Source: Nonomuraea cypriaca (GTDB lineage: Bacteria > Actinomycetota > Actinomycetes > Streptosporangiales > Streptosporangiaceae). Taken from it: a DNA stretch of 64,000 bases. The stretch covers positions 1 through 64,000 of the forward strand of contig NZ_JADOGI010000016.1 of NCBI RefSeq assembly GCF_015645445.1. The letters run 5' to 3'. A program made the translations under genes and the position numbers. The notes beneath the pieces are model-generated. The model saw only the letters and a program-made list of their open reading frames with translations, searched no databases and had not been told where the DNA came from. Positions 1-9,267 of this stretch are shown here, piece after piece (positions within the stretch are counted from its first letter, which is position 1; each line of letters begins with the position of its first letter).

Positions 1-10
1 CCCCCGGACT

Positions 11-74
11 GGGGGGTCCGGGGGAACACCCCCGGAACGCTTTACCGTTGGGGGTCCGGGGGTTATCCCCCGGA
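11..74. repeat. Pair of GC-rich palindromic repeats
   Basis: Two copies of a palindromic block built from GGGGGTCCGGGGG followed by a short A/T spacer and a C-run, at about 11-35 and 50-74. Each can fold into a hairpin. Such GGGGTCCGGGGG elements occur between genes in many high-GC actinomycetes. They may act as terminators of the gene beyond the left edge. No gene is visible between position 1 and the tRNA. Confidence 0.55.
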
Positions 75-143
75 AAACACGACGAGGGGACCCGAGGAAG
101 CCTCTCCCGAAGGGAGGGCGACCAAGGATCCCCAGTCACCGAG

Positions 144-226
144 TGGGCGAGGAGGGATTTGAACCCTCACGTCCTTTCGGACACACGGACCTGAACCGTG
201 CGCGTCTGCCGTTCCGCCACCCGCCC
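144..226 (-). tRNA. tRNA-Leu (anticodon CAG)
   Basis: The complement folds into an 83-nt class II tRNA. The acceptor arm GGGCGGG pairs with CTCGCCC (one G-U pair) and is followed by discriminator A. The D-arm is GGCGGAACGGCAGACGCG, typical of tRNA-Leu. The anticodon loop TTCAGGT gives CAG, with a long variable arm and the T-loop GGTTCAAATCC. The 3' CCA is not encoded. It reads away from fhaA. Confidence 0.95.
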
Positions 227-425
227 TTTTTGGGTGCGGAGAAACAGTAGCACGGAACAGCCACTGGTACTGAACCCGGATACGATCGCATAAGACACGG
301 CACCGGAGGAGCTGGGCGCGACCGCCGACGAGCGCCTGGAAGGCCGTGACGTGGAACGAGCGGGAACCGGGCGCCGGAAGCGTCTGGGGGCCGCGATCAT
401 ATGCACGGAGGAAGGGAGGTACCCG

Positions 426-1166
426 GTGGGAGTCCTTCAGCGCTTCGAGCGAAGGCTCGAAGGCTTGGTTGAGGGAGCCTTTGCGCGGGCGTTCAAATCT
501 GACCTTCAGCCGGTCGAGGTCGCCAGCGCGGTTCAGCGGGAGATGGATGAGCGTGCGGCGATCGTCGCTCAAGGTCGCACGCTCGTGCCCAACGACTTCG
601 TGGTTGAACTGTCCACGACCGACAGCGAGCGGCTTGAGGTCTACGCGGACAGCATCAGCCACGAACTGGCCAACCTCGCCAGGGAGTACGCCAAGGAGCA
701 GGGCTACTCCTTCGTGGGACCGGTACGGGTCCGCTTCGAGACCGCCGGTGACCTGGCTGTGGGGCTGTTCCGCATCAGATCAGGCGTCATTCGCGGCGCG
801 ACGGTCGAGCAGGACGAGATTCGCCAGCCGGCGAGCGACCTGCCCCCGTCCAAGCCGAACGCGTTCAACGGGCGGCCCAGGCTGCTCGTCTCCACTCAGG
901 ACGACCCGCAGGGCGACCGTTCCTACGAGCTCACCACTCCGGTGACCTTGCTGGGCAGGGGCACCGACTGCGATCTTCGTCTGGTCGATCCAGGTGTCTC
1001 ACGCCACCACGCCGAGCTCCGCGTCGAGGGACAGATCGTGGCCCTCGTCGACCTCGGATCGACCAACGGCACATTCGTCAACGGCCAGCCGGTACGCAGG
1101 ATCGAACTCCAGAACGGCACGCGAGTGACGTTGGGGCGTACGACTCTGGTGTTCCGGCGCGATTAG
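426..1166 (+). CDS. fhaA: FHA domain protein FhaA (DUF3662 + FHA)
   Basis: 246-residue cytoplasmic phosphothreonine-binding adaptor. The N-terminal half (VGVLQRFERRLEGLVEGAF onward) is the DUF3662 domain typical of FhaA. The last 80 residues form an FHA domain with the phosphopeptide-binding signatures GRGTDCDL, SRHHAEL and GSTNGT. I chose GTG 426 because AAGGGAGGT lies just upstream and family members begin at this motif; an earlier ATG at 351 only adds a non-conserved leader. In mycobacteria FhaA links PknA/PknB signalling to lipid II flipping and cell-wall assembly. It is the first gene of the co-directional block that runs to pknB. Confidence 0.93.
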   Translation: MGVLQRFERRLEGLVEGAFARAFKSDLQPVEVASAVQREMDERAAIVAQGRTLVPNDFVVELSTTDSERLEVYADSISHELANLAREYAKEQGYSFVGPVRVRFETAGDLAVGLFRIRSGVIRGATVEQDEIRQPASDLPPSKPNAFNGRPRLLVSTQDDPQGDRSYELTTPVTLLGRGTDCDLRLVDPGVSRHHAELRVEGQIVALVDLGSTNGTFVNGQPVRRIELQNGTRVTLGRTTLVFRRD

Positions 1167-1183
1167 AGGTAGACAGACGGTCC

Positions 1184-1654
1184 ATGTCCGAGCTCACGCT
1201 GCTGCTGATCCGGCTCGCCTTCCTGGCGGTGCTGTGGTTCTTCGTCATTGCCGCAGTCGGCGTGATCCGGACTGACTTGTTCGGCTCACGCACTGCTGCG
1301 ACGGGTGCACGCAAAGCCGTGAAACCCGCCAAACCCGTGGCCAAGCCCAAGAGCAAAAAGGGCGAGCCACGCCAGCTCATCGTTACGGGTGGCCCGCTGC
1401 AAGGCACCACCATTAACCTCACGGAGACGCCCATCACCATTGGCCGGGCGAATGACGCCACGCTGGTAGTCAGCGACGACTACGCTTCCAGCCGGCATGC
1501 CCGGCTCTTCCCTCAGGACGGTCAGTGGATCGTGGAAGATCTCGGTTCGACGAACGGCACGTATCTCGACCGCTCGAAAGTCACCCGCCCGACCCCGGTG
1601 CCGCTCGGTGTTCCGATCCGCGTCGGCAAGACAGTCATTGAATTGCGCAAATGA
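1184..1654 (+). CDS. fhaB: Membrane-anchored FHA protein FhaB (FipA)
   Basis: 156-residue protein with one N-terminal membrane helix (about residues 5-27), a Lys/Pro-rich linker and a C-terminal FHA domain (about 78-150). The FHA keys are TIGRAND, SSRHARL and GSTNGTYL. In relatives it binds kinase-phosphorylated partners at the septum. It starts 17 bp after fhaA. Its stop overlaps the pstP start by four bases (ATGA), indicating translational coupling. Confidence 0.93.
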   Translation: MSELTLLLIRLAFLAVLWFFVIAAVGVIRTDLFGSRTAATGARKAVKPAKPVAKPKSKKGEPRQLIVTGGPLQGTTINLTETPITIGRANDATLVVSDDYASSRHARLFPQDGQWIVEDLGSTNGTYLDRSKVTRPTPVPLGVPIRVGKTVIELRK

Positions 1655-2964
1655 CCATCGCACTCCGCTACGCCGCCCGCTCGGACGTCGGCCTCCTCCG
1701 CGAAGGAAACGAGGACTCGGCGTACGCTAGCGGCCGCCTGCTCGCCGTCGCAGACGGCATGGGCGGGCACGCACACGGCGAGGTGGCGAGCTCAGTCGCC
1801 ATCGCCGCCATGGCCTCTCTGGAAGAGGCCCAACAGGGGGGTGACCTGCTCAACACCATCGAGGCAGCGGTACGCGACGCCAACCGCAGGCTGCACGAAA
1901 TGGTGGGGCGGGATCCCAGCCTCAAAGGCATGGGCACGACTCTCACGGCCATGCTCTGGCACGGCACCCAGGTCGCCCTGGTGCACGTCGGCGACTCGCG
2001 CGCCTACCTGCTCAGGCGCGGGGAGCTCTACCAGATCACCCATGACCACACGCTGGTGCAGCAACTCGTCGACGACGGGCGCATCACGCCGGAGGAGGCA
2101 GCCACGCATCCACAGCGTTCGATCCTGCTACGCGCGCTCGACGGCAGCGGTGAGGTCGATCCCGATCTCACGCTCCGCGAGGCGCAGGTGGGCGATCGCT
2201 ACCTCCTGTGCTCCGACGGCCTGTCAGGTGTGGTGAGCGCGGAGACGCTGCACGCCACGCTGACCAACATCGACGACCCGGAAGAGGTCGTGCGCCAGCT
2301 CATCGACCTGGCCAACAGGGGCGGCGGGCCGGACAACATCACCTGCGTGCTGGCCGACGTCCTGGAGATCAGCGACGGGCAGCAGGTCCCGGCCGAGATC
2401 GCCGTCGTCGGCGCGGCGGGCATGAACCGGCTGCGCGGAAACCCTCACGACGGCTCGCCGGGGCAGATCAGCGCGGTGACGGCACCGCAGCCGACGCTCG
2501 CCGTCGACGAGGACTTCGACGAGCCGGTCGCGCAGGAGCCGCGGCGACCGGGCAGGCGTCGTCGCGTGTGGCCCATTCTGGTCACCGTGCTCGCCGCGAT
2601 CGTCGTCGGCGGGGGTTACTTTGGATACCAGTGGACTCAGGACCACTTCTTCGTCGGCGAAAGAAGCGGCGAAGTGGTCGTGTTCCAAGGGATCCAGAGG
2701 GAGGTGGGCCCGTTCCAGCTCTTCCACGTCTCCAAACCCACTGGCCGGCAGCTCTCCCAGCTGTCCGAGGCTGACCAGGCGCTGATCAAGAGCGGCATTC
2801 CCGTCACCACCGTCGCCGAAGGCATGACGAAAATCAACGGCTTGAAGTTCTCCGAGGCTTCGAAGGACGAGGCCGCGAAGGAAGGCGACACTCCCACGAC
2901 CGCGACCACGACGCCCTCCCCGGACGCATCCGCGACCGCGACCAAGACGAATCAGCAGCAATGA
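1651..2964 (+). CDS. pstP: PP2C-family Ser/Thr phosphatase PstP
   Basis: 437 residues. An N-terminal PP2C domain (about 1-235) has the metal-binding motifs EDS, DGMGGHAHGE, VGDSRAYL, SDGLSG and GGPDNIT. A linker and one membrane helix (about 308-328) follow, then an extracytoplasmic tail ending in a Thr/Ala/Ser-rich stretch. It dephosphorylates PknA, PknB and their targets. It overlaps fhaB (ATGA) and the next gene (ATGA), so it sits inside a tightly coupled operon. Confidence 0.95.
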   Translation: MTIALRYAARSDVGLLREGNEDSAYASGRLLAVADGMGGHAHGEVASSVAIAAMASLEEAQQGGDLLNTIEAAVRDANRRLHEMVGRDPSLKGMGTTLTAMLWHGTQVALVHVGDSRAYLLRRGELYQITHDHTLVQQLVDDGRITPEEAATHPQRSILLRALDGSGEVDPDLTLREAQVGDRYLLCSDGLSGVVSAETLHATLTNIDDPEEVVRQLIDLANRGGGPDNITCVLADVLEISDGQQVPAEIAVVGAAGMNRLRGNPHDGSPGQISAVTAPQPTLAVDEDFDEPVAQEPRRPGRRRRVWPILVTVLAAIVVGGGYFGYQWTQDHFFVGERSGEVVVFQGIQREVGPFQLFHVSKPTGRQLSQLSEADQALIKSGIPVTTVAEGMTKINGLKFSEASKDEAAKEGDTPTTATTTPSPDASATATKTNQQQ

Positions 2965-4355
2965 GCGAAGTCGCCGAATCCCCCGTCCCGATGCCGGCCA
3001 AACGGCGCGGGGCCCAGTTGATCATGCTCGCGCTGGCGGTGCTGATCGTCATGGGCGCGTACGCGAACGTGGGCCTGGCGATGGACGGCGCGATCCCCTC
3101 GGGCATGCTGACGTACGGTCTGAGCCTGGGCGGCCTGATGCTGGCGGCCTACCTCGTGCTCGCCAAGTTCGCCCCGTGGGCCGACCCCCTGATCCTGCCG
3201 CTCGTGACGCTGGTCAACGGTCTCGGGCTGGTGATGATCTACCGGCTCTCCGAGTCCGACTCGACCCTGCCGTCGGCCACGCTCGCCTCGCCCACCACCC
3301 AGCTGTTGTGGACGCTCGTCGGCATCGTGCTGTTCAGTCTCACTCTGATCTTCCTGCGCGATCATCGGGTGCTCCAGCGGCTGACCTACACCGCCGGCGC
3401 GCTGGGCCTGTTCCTGCTGGTCTCGCCGTTGATCCCGTTCCTCGGCCAGGAGATCAACGGCGCCCGGATCTGGATCGGCATCCCAGGGGTGGGCCAGATC
3501 CAGCCGGCCGAGTTCGCCAAGCTCGCGCTGGTCGTCTTCTTCGCCGGCTACCTGGTGGCCAAGCGGGACGTGCTCGCCCTCGCCGGGCGGCGGTTGCTGT
3601 TCATCGACCTGCCGCGGGCTCGCGACCTCGGCCCGGTGCTCATCACCTGGGGCGTCAGCCTGGGCGTCCTGATCATGCAGAAGGACCTGGGCTCCTCGCT
3701 GCTGTTGTTCGGCACGTTCGTGGCGCTGCTCTACGTCGCCACGCAGCGCAGTTCCTGGGTCATCATCGGCATCCTGCTCTTCGCGGGCGGCGCGATTCTG
3801 GCCGGCCTGGTCTTCGACCACGTTCAGCAGCGCTTCGAGGTCTATCTCAACCCCGGCGACCCCCAGCTGTTCGACCAGATCGGCGGCAGCGCCCAGCTCA
3901 TGCAGGGTCTGTTCGCCATGGGCTCGGGCGGCATCCTCGGCACGGGGCTCGGCGAGGGCCATCCCGAGCTGATCCCGCTGGCGTTCTCCGACTTCATCTT
4001 CAGCGCCACCGGCGAGGAGCTGGGCCTGACGGGCCTGATGGCGCTGCTGATGATCTACGCGTTGATCGTCGAGCGTGGTCTGCGCACCTCGCTCGCGGCC
4101 CGCGACCCCTACTCGAAGCTGCTGGCGTGCGGCCTGTCGTTCATTCTGGCCTGGCAGGTGTTCATCATCGTCGGCGGCGTGACGAACCTCATTCCCCTGA
4201 CCGGCCTGGTCACCCCGTTCATGTCCCAGGGTGGCTCGGCACTGCTTGCTAACTGGATCCTTATCGCGCTATTGGTACGCATGTCAGATACGGCCAGGCG
4301 CCCCCCGCCCCAAGCGATCCAGAACGAAGGAATGACACAGGTGTTCCAGCGATGA
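2961..4355 (+). CDS. rodA: SEDS peptidoglycan polymerase RodA/FtsW-like
   Basis: 464-residue polytopic membrane protein of the SEDS family with about ten membrane helices. The family pattern is visible in AEFAKLALVVF, MQKDLGSS and the C-terminal TGEELGLTG and PFMSQGGSA stretches. SEDS proteins polymerise lipid II into glycan strands and work with a class B penicillin-binding protein, here the next gene, which overlaps by four bases. Position beside pbpA and pknA/B fits the RodA of the actinobacterial elongation machinery rather than the division FtsW of the dcw cluster. Confidence 0.94.
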   Translation: MSEVAESPVPMPAKRRGAQLIMLALAVLIVMGAYANVGLAMDGAIPSGMLTYGLSLGGLMLAAYLVLAKFAPWADPLILPLVTLVNGLGLVMIYRLSESDSTLPSATLASPTTQLLWTLVGIVLFSLTLIFLRDHRVLQRLTYTAGALGLFLLVSPLIPFLGQEINGARIWIGIPGVGQIQPAEFAKLALVVFFAGYLVAKRDVLALAGRRLLFIDLPRARDLGPVLITWGVSLGVLIMQKDLGSSLLLFGTFVALLYVATQRSSWVIIGILLFAGGAILAGLVFDHVQQRFEVYLNPGDPQLFDQIGGSAQLMQGLFAMGSGGILGTGLGEGHPELIPLAFSDFIFSATGEELGLTGLMALLMIYALIVERGLRTSLAARDPYSKLLACGLSFILAWQVFIIVGGVTNLIPLTGLVTPFMSQGGSALLANWILIALLVRMSDTARRPPPQAIQNEGMTQVFQR

Positions 4356-5812
4356 ACGGCACTCTTAAGCGCATAGCGGTGGCCTGCCTGGCCATGTTCG
4401 CGCTGCTGATGATCAACGTGAACTTCCTGCAGGGGGTGCGGGCTGAGGGCCTCAGCTCGGACCCGCGCAACACCCGCAACTTCTACGAGCGTTACGCCAT
4501 CGAGCGCGGCCGCATCACCGCCGGCGGCGCGGTGATCGCCAGGTCCGTCGAGACCAAGGACGAGAACTTCAAGTTCATCAGGGAATACCCGGACGCCAAG
4601 CTCTACGCCCACGTCACCGGCTTCTTCTCGCCCGAGAGCGCGAGCGCGATCGAGCAGAGCGAGAACAGACTGCTCGACGGCTCCAGCGCGGACCTGCTGC
4701 TGCGGCGGAGCATCGACCTGTTCACCGGCGAGCCGACCAAGGGCGCCAACGTCGACCTCACGATCAACCCCAAGGCCCAGAAGGCCGCCTACGACGCGCT
4801 GCGGCAGAGCGGGAAGCGCGGCGCGCTCGTCGCGCTCGACCCGAAGACCGGGGCGATCCTGGCGATGGTCTCGCTGCCGACCTACGACCCGACCGAGCTG
4901 TCGGGCACCGACAAGGGCAAGGTCTTCTCGCGCTACGACGAGTTGGCCAAGGACAAGAGCCAGCCGCTGCTCAACCGCGCCATCGGGCAGACGTACCCGC
5001 CGGGGTCGACGTTCAAGGTGGTGACGACGGCGGCGTTCCTGGAGGACGACACCTCGCGCAACGCGCAGACCACCGTGGCGGCGCCGCAGCGGCTGCCGCT
5101 GCCCAACACGAACATCAGCCTGCCCAACTACGGCGGCTCGGCCTGCGGCTCCGGCCAGGTGACGCTGATCTTCGCGCTGGAGCAGTCCTGCAACACGCCG
5201 TTCGGCAAGATCGGCATGGACCTCGGCTACGACAAGATGAACGAGCAGACCGAGAAGTTCGGCATGGGCGAGCAGATCGGCGTGCCGATGTCGGTGGCCC
5301 AGAGCGACTTCGGTCCCGAGGAGGACCAGGCGGCCATGGCGATGGCCTCCATCGGGCAGCGGAGCAACCGGATGACGCCGCTGCAGATGGCCATGATCGC
5401 GGCCGGCATCGCCAACGAGGGCACGGTGATGAAGCCGTACCTCGTCAACAAGATCACTGACGCCAAGGGCGACGCGGTCGAGGAGGCTCAGCGCGAGGAG
5501 CTGACCGACGCGGTCAGCCCCGAGACGGCGAGCAAGCTGAACGAGATGATGGTGAGCGTCGTCAGCAACGGCACTGCCAACCATGCGCAGGTGCCCGGCG
5601 TCCAAGTAGCGGGAAAGACGGGCACCGCGGAGACTGCCGACGGCCAGCCGCCGCATGCCTGGTTCATCTCCTTCGCTCCGGCCGAGGACCCGAAGATCGC
5701 CCTCGCGGTGATCGTCGAGTCCGGCGCCGCCAACGTCGGCGCGGAGGCCACCGGCGGCGGCACCGCCGCGCCGATCGCGAAGGCCGTGCTGGAGGCGGTG
5801 CTGAACAAGTGA
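4352..5812 (+). CDS. pbpA: Class B penicillin-binding protein PbpA (transpeptidase)
   Basis: 486 residues. An N-terminal membrane anchor (about 8-28) precedes a transpeptidase domain exposed outside the cell. The active-site motifs are present: STFK (nucleophile Ser, in YPPGSTFKV), SCN and KTGTAE. It cross-links peptidoglycan stems and partners the RodA-type polymerase encoded immediately upstream with ATGA overlap. The next kinase gene can start directly at the base after its stop. Confidence 0.95.
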   Translation: MNGTLKRIAVACLAMFALLMINVNFLQGVRAEGLSSDPRNTRNFYERYAIERGRITAGGAVIARSVETKDENFKFIREYPDAKLYAHVTGFFSPESASAIEQSENRLLDGSSADLLLRRSIDLFTGEPTKGANVDLTINPKAQKAAYDALRQSGKRGALVALDPKTGAILAMVSLPTYDPTELSGTDKGKVFSRYDELAKDKSQPLLNRAIGQTYPPGSTFKVVTTAAFLEDDTSRNAQTTVAAPQRLPLPNTNISLPNYGGSACGSGQVTLIFALEQSCNTPFGKIGMDLGYDKMNEQTEKFGMGEQIGVPMSVAQSDFGPEEDQAAMAMASIGQRSNRMTPLQMAMIAAGIANEGTVMKPYLVNKITDAKGDAVEEAQREELTDAVSPETASKLNEMMVSVVSNGTANHAQVPGVQVAGKTGTAETADGQPPHAWFISFAPAEDPKIALAVIVESGAANVGAEATGGGTAAPIAKAVLEAVLNK

Positions 5813-7210
5813 GTGACGGTAACCTGCTGGATCATGCGGCTCCGTAACCGCTATCTCCTGGTCTCCCGCATCGCCACGGGCGGTATGGGAGAGGTGTGGC
5901 GTGCCCGCGACGAGCTTCTCGGCCGCGAGGTCGCGGTGAAGATCCTGCGCAGTCACATCTACGCCGACCCCACGTTCAGGGAGCGGTTCCGCAACGAGGC
6001 CAGGATCACCGCGGCGCTGGCCGACCCCGGAGTCGCGCAGATCTTCGACTACGGCGAGCAGAGCGATCTCGCCTATCTGGTGATGGAGCTCGTGCACGGC
6101 GAGCCGCTGTCGACCATCCTGGCCCGCAACGGCGCGCTCGGGCCCGAGGTGGCGCTCGACGTGCTGCACCAGACCGCCAAGGCGCTGCACGCCGCCCACT
6201 CCGCCGGGATCATCCACCGCGACATCAAACCGGGCAACCTGCTGGTCACGCCCGAGGGCACGATCAAGGTGACCGACTTCGGCATCGCTCGGGCGCTGGA
6301 GGCGGCGCCGGTGACGCAGACCGGCACGGTGCTGGGCACCGCCCAGTACGTCAGTCCCGAGCAGGCGCAGGGCTTCCCGCTCACGCCCTCGACCGACCTC
6401 TACTCCCTGGGCGTGGTGGCGTACGAGTGCCTGGCGGGGCGCACGCCGTTCCGCGGCGACACCCAGGTGGCGATCGCGCTGCAGCACCTCAACGAGCCGC
6501 CGCCACCGCTCGGCGTGGACGTGCCCGCGCCGGTGCGCGAGCTGGTCCTGGGGCTGCTGGCCAAGGAGCCCGAGCAGCGCCCGGGCTCGGCGCTGGAGCT
6601 GGCCGACCGCGCCTACGTGCTGCGCGAGTCACTGGCGGGCGCCGAGCGGGGCGCGGAGCTCAGCATGCTCACCGACCCGTCGGGTTTTCGCGTACGCGAT
6701 CCGGAGACCGGTGCCGAGGCGCGGCCCGAGGACGAGCTGGTGACCGACAAGTTCGGCCCCGCGACGGCCCTGCAGGTGCGTCAGGCCCCTCCTGGCCGGC
6801 GCAAGGGCGGGCGGACGTTCACCCTGGTGGCCACGGCGGGCTGCGTGGCCGCGGTGGGGCTCAGCGCCATCACGTTCGCCGACCGCGAGCCGCCCCCGCG
6901 ACCGCCCGATGTGTCCGAGCCCACGGAGTCGACGATGCTGACCCCCGAGCAGGCACGGCCCAGCACCAAGAGGACGCGCACGCGGCGGCCACCGGTCGTT
7001 CCGGTGAAGACGCGCGGGCCGATACCCTCACGGTCGGCTACCGTAAGCAAGTCGGCAAGTCCTAGCAAGAAGCCGACACCGAAACCGACACCGACCACCC
7101 GGACCCCGACACCCACGCCCACCCCAACGCCCACCACTACACCGACAACTCCGACACCGACCGCCTCGCCAGACCCGGGTGAGACAAACCCGCCCAAGGA
7201 GGAGACGTGA
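5813..7210 (+). CDS. pknA: Ser/Thr protein kinase PknA
   Basis: Hanks-type kinase with a Gly-rich loop (ATGGMGEVW), VAVK lysine, HRDIKPGN catalytic loop, DFG and APE-equivalent SPEQ. One membrane helix at about residues 340-360 follows, then a Pro/Thr-rich tail with PTPTPT repeats and no folded sensor domain. GTG 5813 abuts the pbpA stop; ATG 5834 is an equally plausible start because it begins right before the kinase fold. It phosphorylates cell-division and wall-synthesis proteins together with PknB. Confidence 0.92.
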   Translation: MTVTCWIMRLRNRYLLVSRIATGGMGEVWRARDELLGREVAVKILRSHIYADPTFRERFRNEARITAALADPGVAQIFDYGEQSDLAYLVMELVHGEPLSTILARNGALGPEVALDVLHQTAKALHAAHSAGIIHRDIKPGNLLVTPEGTIKVTDFGIARALEAAPVTQTGTVLGTAQYVSPEQAQGFPLTPSTDLYSLGVVAYECLAGRTPFRGDTQVAIALQHLNEPPPPLGVDVPAPVRELVLGLLAKEPEQRPGSALELADRAYVLRESLAGAERGAELSMLTDPSGFRVRDPETGAEARPEDELVTDKFGPATALQVRQAPPGRRKGGRTFTLVATAGCVAAVGLSAITFADREPPPRPPDVSEPTESTMLTPEQARPSTKRTRTRRPPVVPVKTRGPIPSRSATVSKSASPSKKPTPKPTPTTRTPTPTPTPTPTTTPTTPTPTASPDPGETNPPKEET

Positions 7211-7293
7211 CGCGTCACGGGGTCGATGATGGACACCGGCGGCCCCCCGCGCAGGCCGGTACCCAAGATGAACGGTAAGGGACAGTGCAGGAA

Positions 7294-9150
7294 ATGACTC
7301 AGCCTCGGCTACTCGGAGGTCGTTACGAGCTCGACGGTGTCGTCGGGCGTGGCGGCATGGCCGAGGTGTATCGCGCCCGAGACATCCGGCTGGACCGCAT
7401 AGTCGCGATCAAAACCCTCCGGTCCGACCTGGCGCGAGACCACACCTTCCAGGCCCGGTTCCGCCGCGAGGCACAGTCCGCGGCCTCCCTGAACCACCCG
7501 GCCGTCGTCGCGGTCTATGACACCGGCGAGGACGTCACCGACGGTGCCCCCGTGCCGTACATCGTGATGGAGTACGTCGACGGCAGGACGCTGCGCGACC
7601 TGCTGCGCCAGGACCGGCGGTTGCTGCCGGAGCGCGCGAGCGAGCTGGTCGACGGCATTCTGCGGGCGCTCGACTACAGCCACCGCGGCGGGATCGTGCA
7701 CCGCGACATCAAGCCGGCCAACGTGATGATCACGCGCGCCGGCGACGTCAAGGTGATGGACTTCGGCATCGCGCGGGCGATGGCCGACTCCGCGGCCACG
7801 ATGACGCAGACGGCGCAGGTGATCGGCACCGCTCAGTACCTCTCGCCGGAGCAGGCCCGGGGCGAGCGGGTCGACGCGCGCAGCGACATCTACTCCACCG
7901 GCTGCCTGCTGTACGAGCTGCTGACCGGCCAGCCGCCGTTCACCGGCGACTCCCCGGTCGCGATCGCCTACCAGCACGTGCGCGAGGAGCCGATCCCGCC
8001 GTCGCAGATCGACCGCGAGATCCCCGCGTGGGCCGACGCGATCGTGCTCAAGGCCATGGCCAAGGACCCGGCGCACCGCTACCAGAGCGCGGGCGAGATG
8101 CGGGCCGACATCCAGCGGGCGATGTCCGGCATGCCGGTCGACGCCCAGACGATGGCGATGACCGGCAACTACGGCCAGGGCACCCGCATGATGTCCACCA
8201 CGCAGGCGGGCGCGGGTCCATCCACGCAGCGCACCGGCGCGGTCCCGCCCTACGAGTACGGCGAGGGTGAGGGCGGCGGCCGCGGCGGGCGGCGCAGGGC
8301 CAGCGGCGGAGGCGGCAACGCCGTCAAGACCGCCCTGTGGATCGTCATTCCGCTGCTGATCATCGGCGCGTTCGTGACGGTCGGCTACCTGGTCTTCGGC
8401 AACCCGGGCGCTCCCGCGGAGACGTCCATCGAGATTCCGTCGCTCGTCTCGCAGCAGCGGGCCTTCGCGGAGGATCAGCTCAAGAAGCTCGAGCTCAACG
8501 TCGAGGTGGTGCAGGAGTTCAACTCCGACGTCGACAAGGGCACCGTGATCAAGACGGAGCCGGCCGAGGGCACCAAGGTCAACAAGGGCGACAACGTCAA
8601 GCTGTTCGTGTCCAAGGGCGTGGAGAAGATCCAGGTGCCCGCCGGGCTCGTCGGCCTCTCCCAGGACGAGGCGATGAAGATGCTGTCGGACGCCGAGCTG
8701 CGCGGCACCGTCAAGACCAGGGTCTCCAGCAAGAAGCAGGGCACGGTCATCGACACCAGGCCCAAGGCCGGTGAGGAGATCGAGAAGAACGGCACCGTCA
8801 CCCTCTACGTGCCCAAGGATCTGGGCGAGGTCCCCAGCGTGATCGGGCTCACCGAGGAGGACGCCAGGGCTCAGATCGAGGGCGCCGGGTTCAAGGCGAA
8901 GGTCGTCCCGCAGCCCGCCCAGGACCCGCAGGGCACGGTCGTCCAGCAGAACCCGGCTGATGGCACCCCGCTGCCACCGGGCACGACGGTCACGATCGTG
9001 GTGTCCACCGGTCCCGAGTTCCCGACCGAGCAGCCCACGGAGGAGTTCCCGTCCGACCTGCCCACGGAGGAGCAGCCGACGGAAGAGTTCCCGGATGAGC
9101 AGCAGCCTCCGGAGGACAACCCGATCGACGACGGGGGCCTCAGCGGCTGA
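7294..9150 (+). CDS. pknB: PASTA-domain Ser/Thr kinase PknB
   Basis: 618 residues. Kinase domain about 1-275 (GRGGMAEVY, VAIKTL, HRDIKPANV, DFG, SPEQARG), juxtamembrane linker, single membrane helix at about 348-370, then three extracellular PASTA repeats and an acidic Glu/Pro-rich tail. PASTA repeats bind muropeptides or lipid II, so this is the wall-damage sensor of the cluster. I chose ATG 7294 because AAGGGA at 7277 is well spaced; the in-frame GTG at 7285 is too close to it. A strong terminator follows. Confidence 0.95.
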   Translation: MTQPRLLGGRYELDGVVGRGGMAEVYRARDIRLDRIVAIKTLRSDLARDHTFQARFRREAQSAASLNHPAVVAVYDTGEDVTDGAPVPYIVMEYVDGRTLRDLLRQDRRLLPERASELVDGILRALDYSHRGGIVHRDIKPANVMITRAGDVKVMDFGIARAMADSAATMTQTAQVIGTAQYLSPEQARGERVDARSDIYSTGCLLYELLTGQPPFTGDSPVAIAYQHVREEPIPPSQIDREIPAWADAIVLKAMAKDPAHRYQSAGEMRADIQRAMSGMPVDAQTMAMTGNYGQGTRMMSTTQAGAGPSTQRTGAVPPYEYGEGEGGGRGGRRRASGGGGNAVKTALWIVIPLLIIGAFVTVGYLVFGNPGAPAETSIEIPSLVSQQRAFAEDQLKKLELNVEVVQEFNSDVDKGTVIKTEPAEGTKVNKGDNVKLFVSKGVEKIQVPAGLVGLSQDEAMKMLSDAELRGTVKTRVSSKKQGTVIDTRPKAGEEIEKNGTVTLYVPKDLGEVPSVIGLTEEDARAQIEGAGFKAKVVPQPAQDPQGTVVQQNPADGTPLPPGTTVTIVVSTGPEFPTEQPTEEFPSDLPTEEQPTEEFPDEQQPPEDNPIDDGGLSG

Positions 9151-9161
9151 CGTACGCGGAA

Positions 9162-9200
9162 GGGCCGCCCGTTCCCGGTGCCGGGGGCGGGCGGCCCTTT
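9162..9200 (+). terminator. Rho-independent terminator after pknB
   Basis: A perfect 10-bp stem, GGGCCGCCCG (9162-9171) with CGGGCGGCCC (9188-9197), closes a 16-nt loop and is followed by TTT. It lies 11 bp after the pknB stop and ends the wall-synthesis operon. Confidence 0.85.
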
Positions 9201-9212
9201 CACGTACGTACG

Positions 9213-9247
9213 AAAAACGCCCCCGCCGCTCGGGGGCAACGGCGGGG
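9213..9247 (-). terminator. Rho-independent terminator after pabA
   Basis: Read on the minus strand, CCCCGCCG and CGGCGGGG form an 8-bp stem followed by GCG and five Ts (the A-run at 9213-9217). It lies about 20 bp past the end of the minus-strand amidotransferase gene and faces the pknB terminator. Confidence 0.8.
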
Positions 9248-9267
9248 ACGCTCATTTGTTAGTCGCC

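Noticed and set aside
144-226. tRNA-Leu as an integration site for a mobile element
   Set aside because: No integrase gene, no duplicated tRNA 3' end and no mobility genes nearby; the next genes are core.
4109-6487. A 792-codon open frame on the minus strand across rodA-pbpA-pknA
   Set aside because: It is antisense to three clearly recognisable genes. Its Arg/His/Leu-rich, low-complexity protein is the usual shadow frame of high-GC coding DNA.
7309-9255. A 648-codon minus-strand frame opposite pknB
   Set aside because: Same shadow effect; the plus strand has a complete kinase with PASTA repeats.
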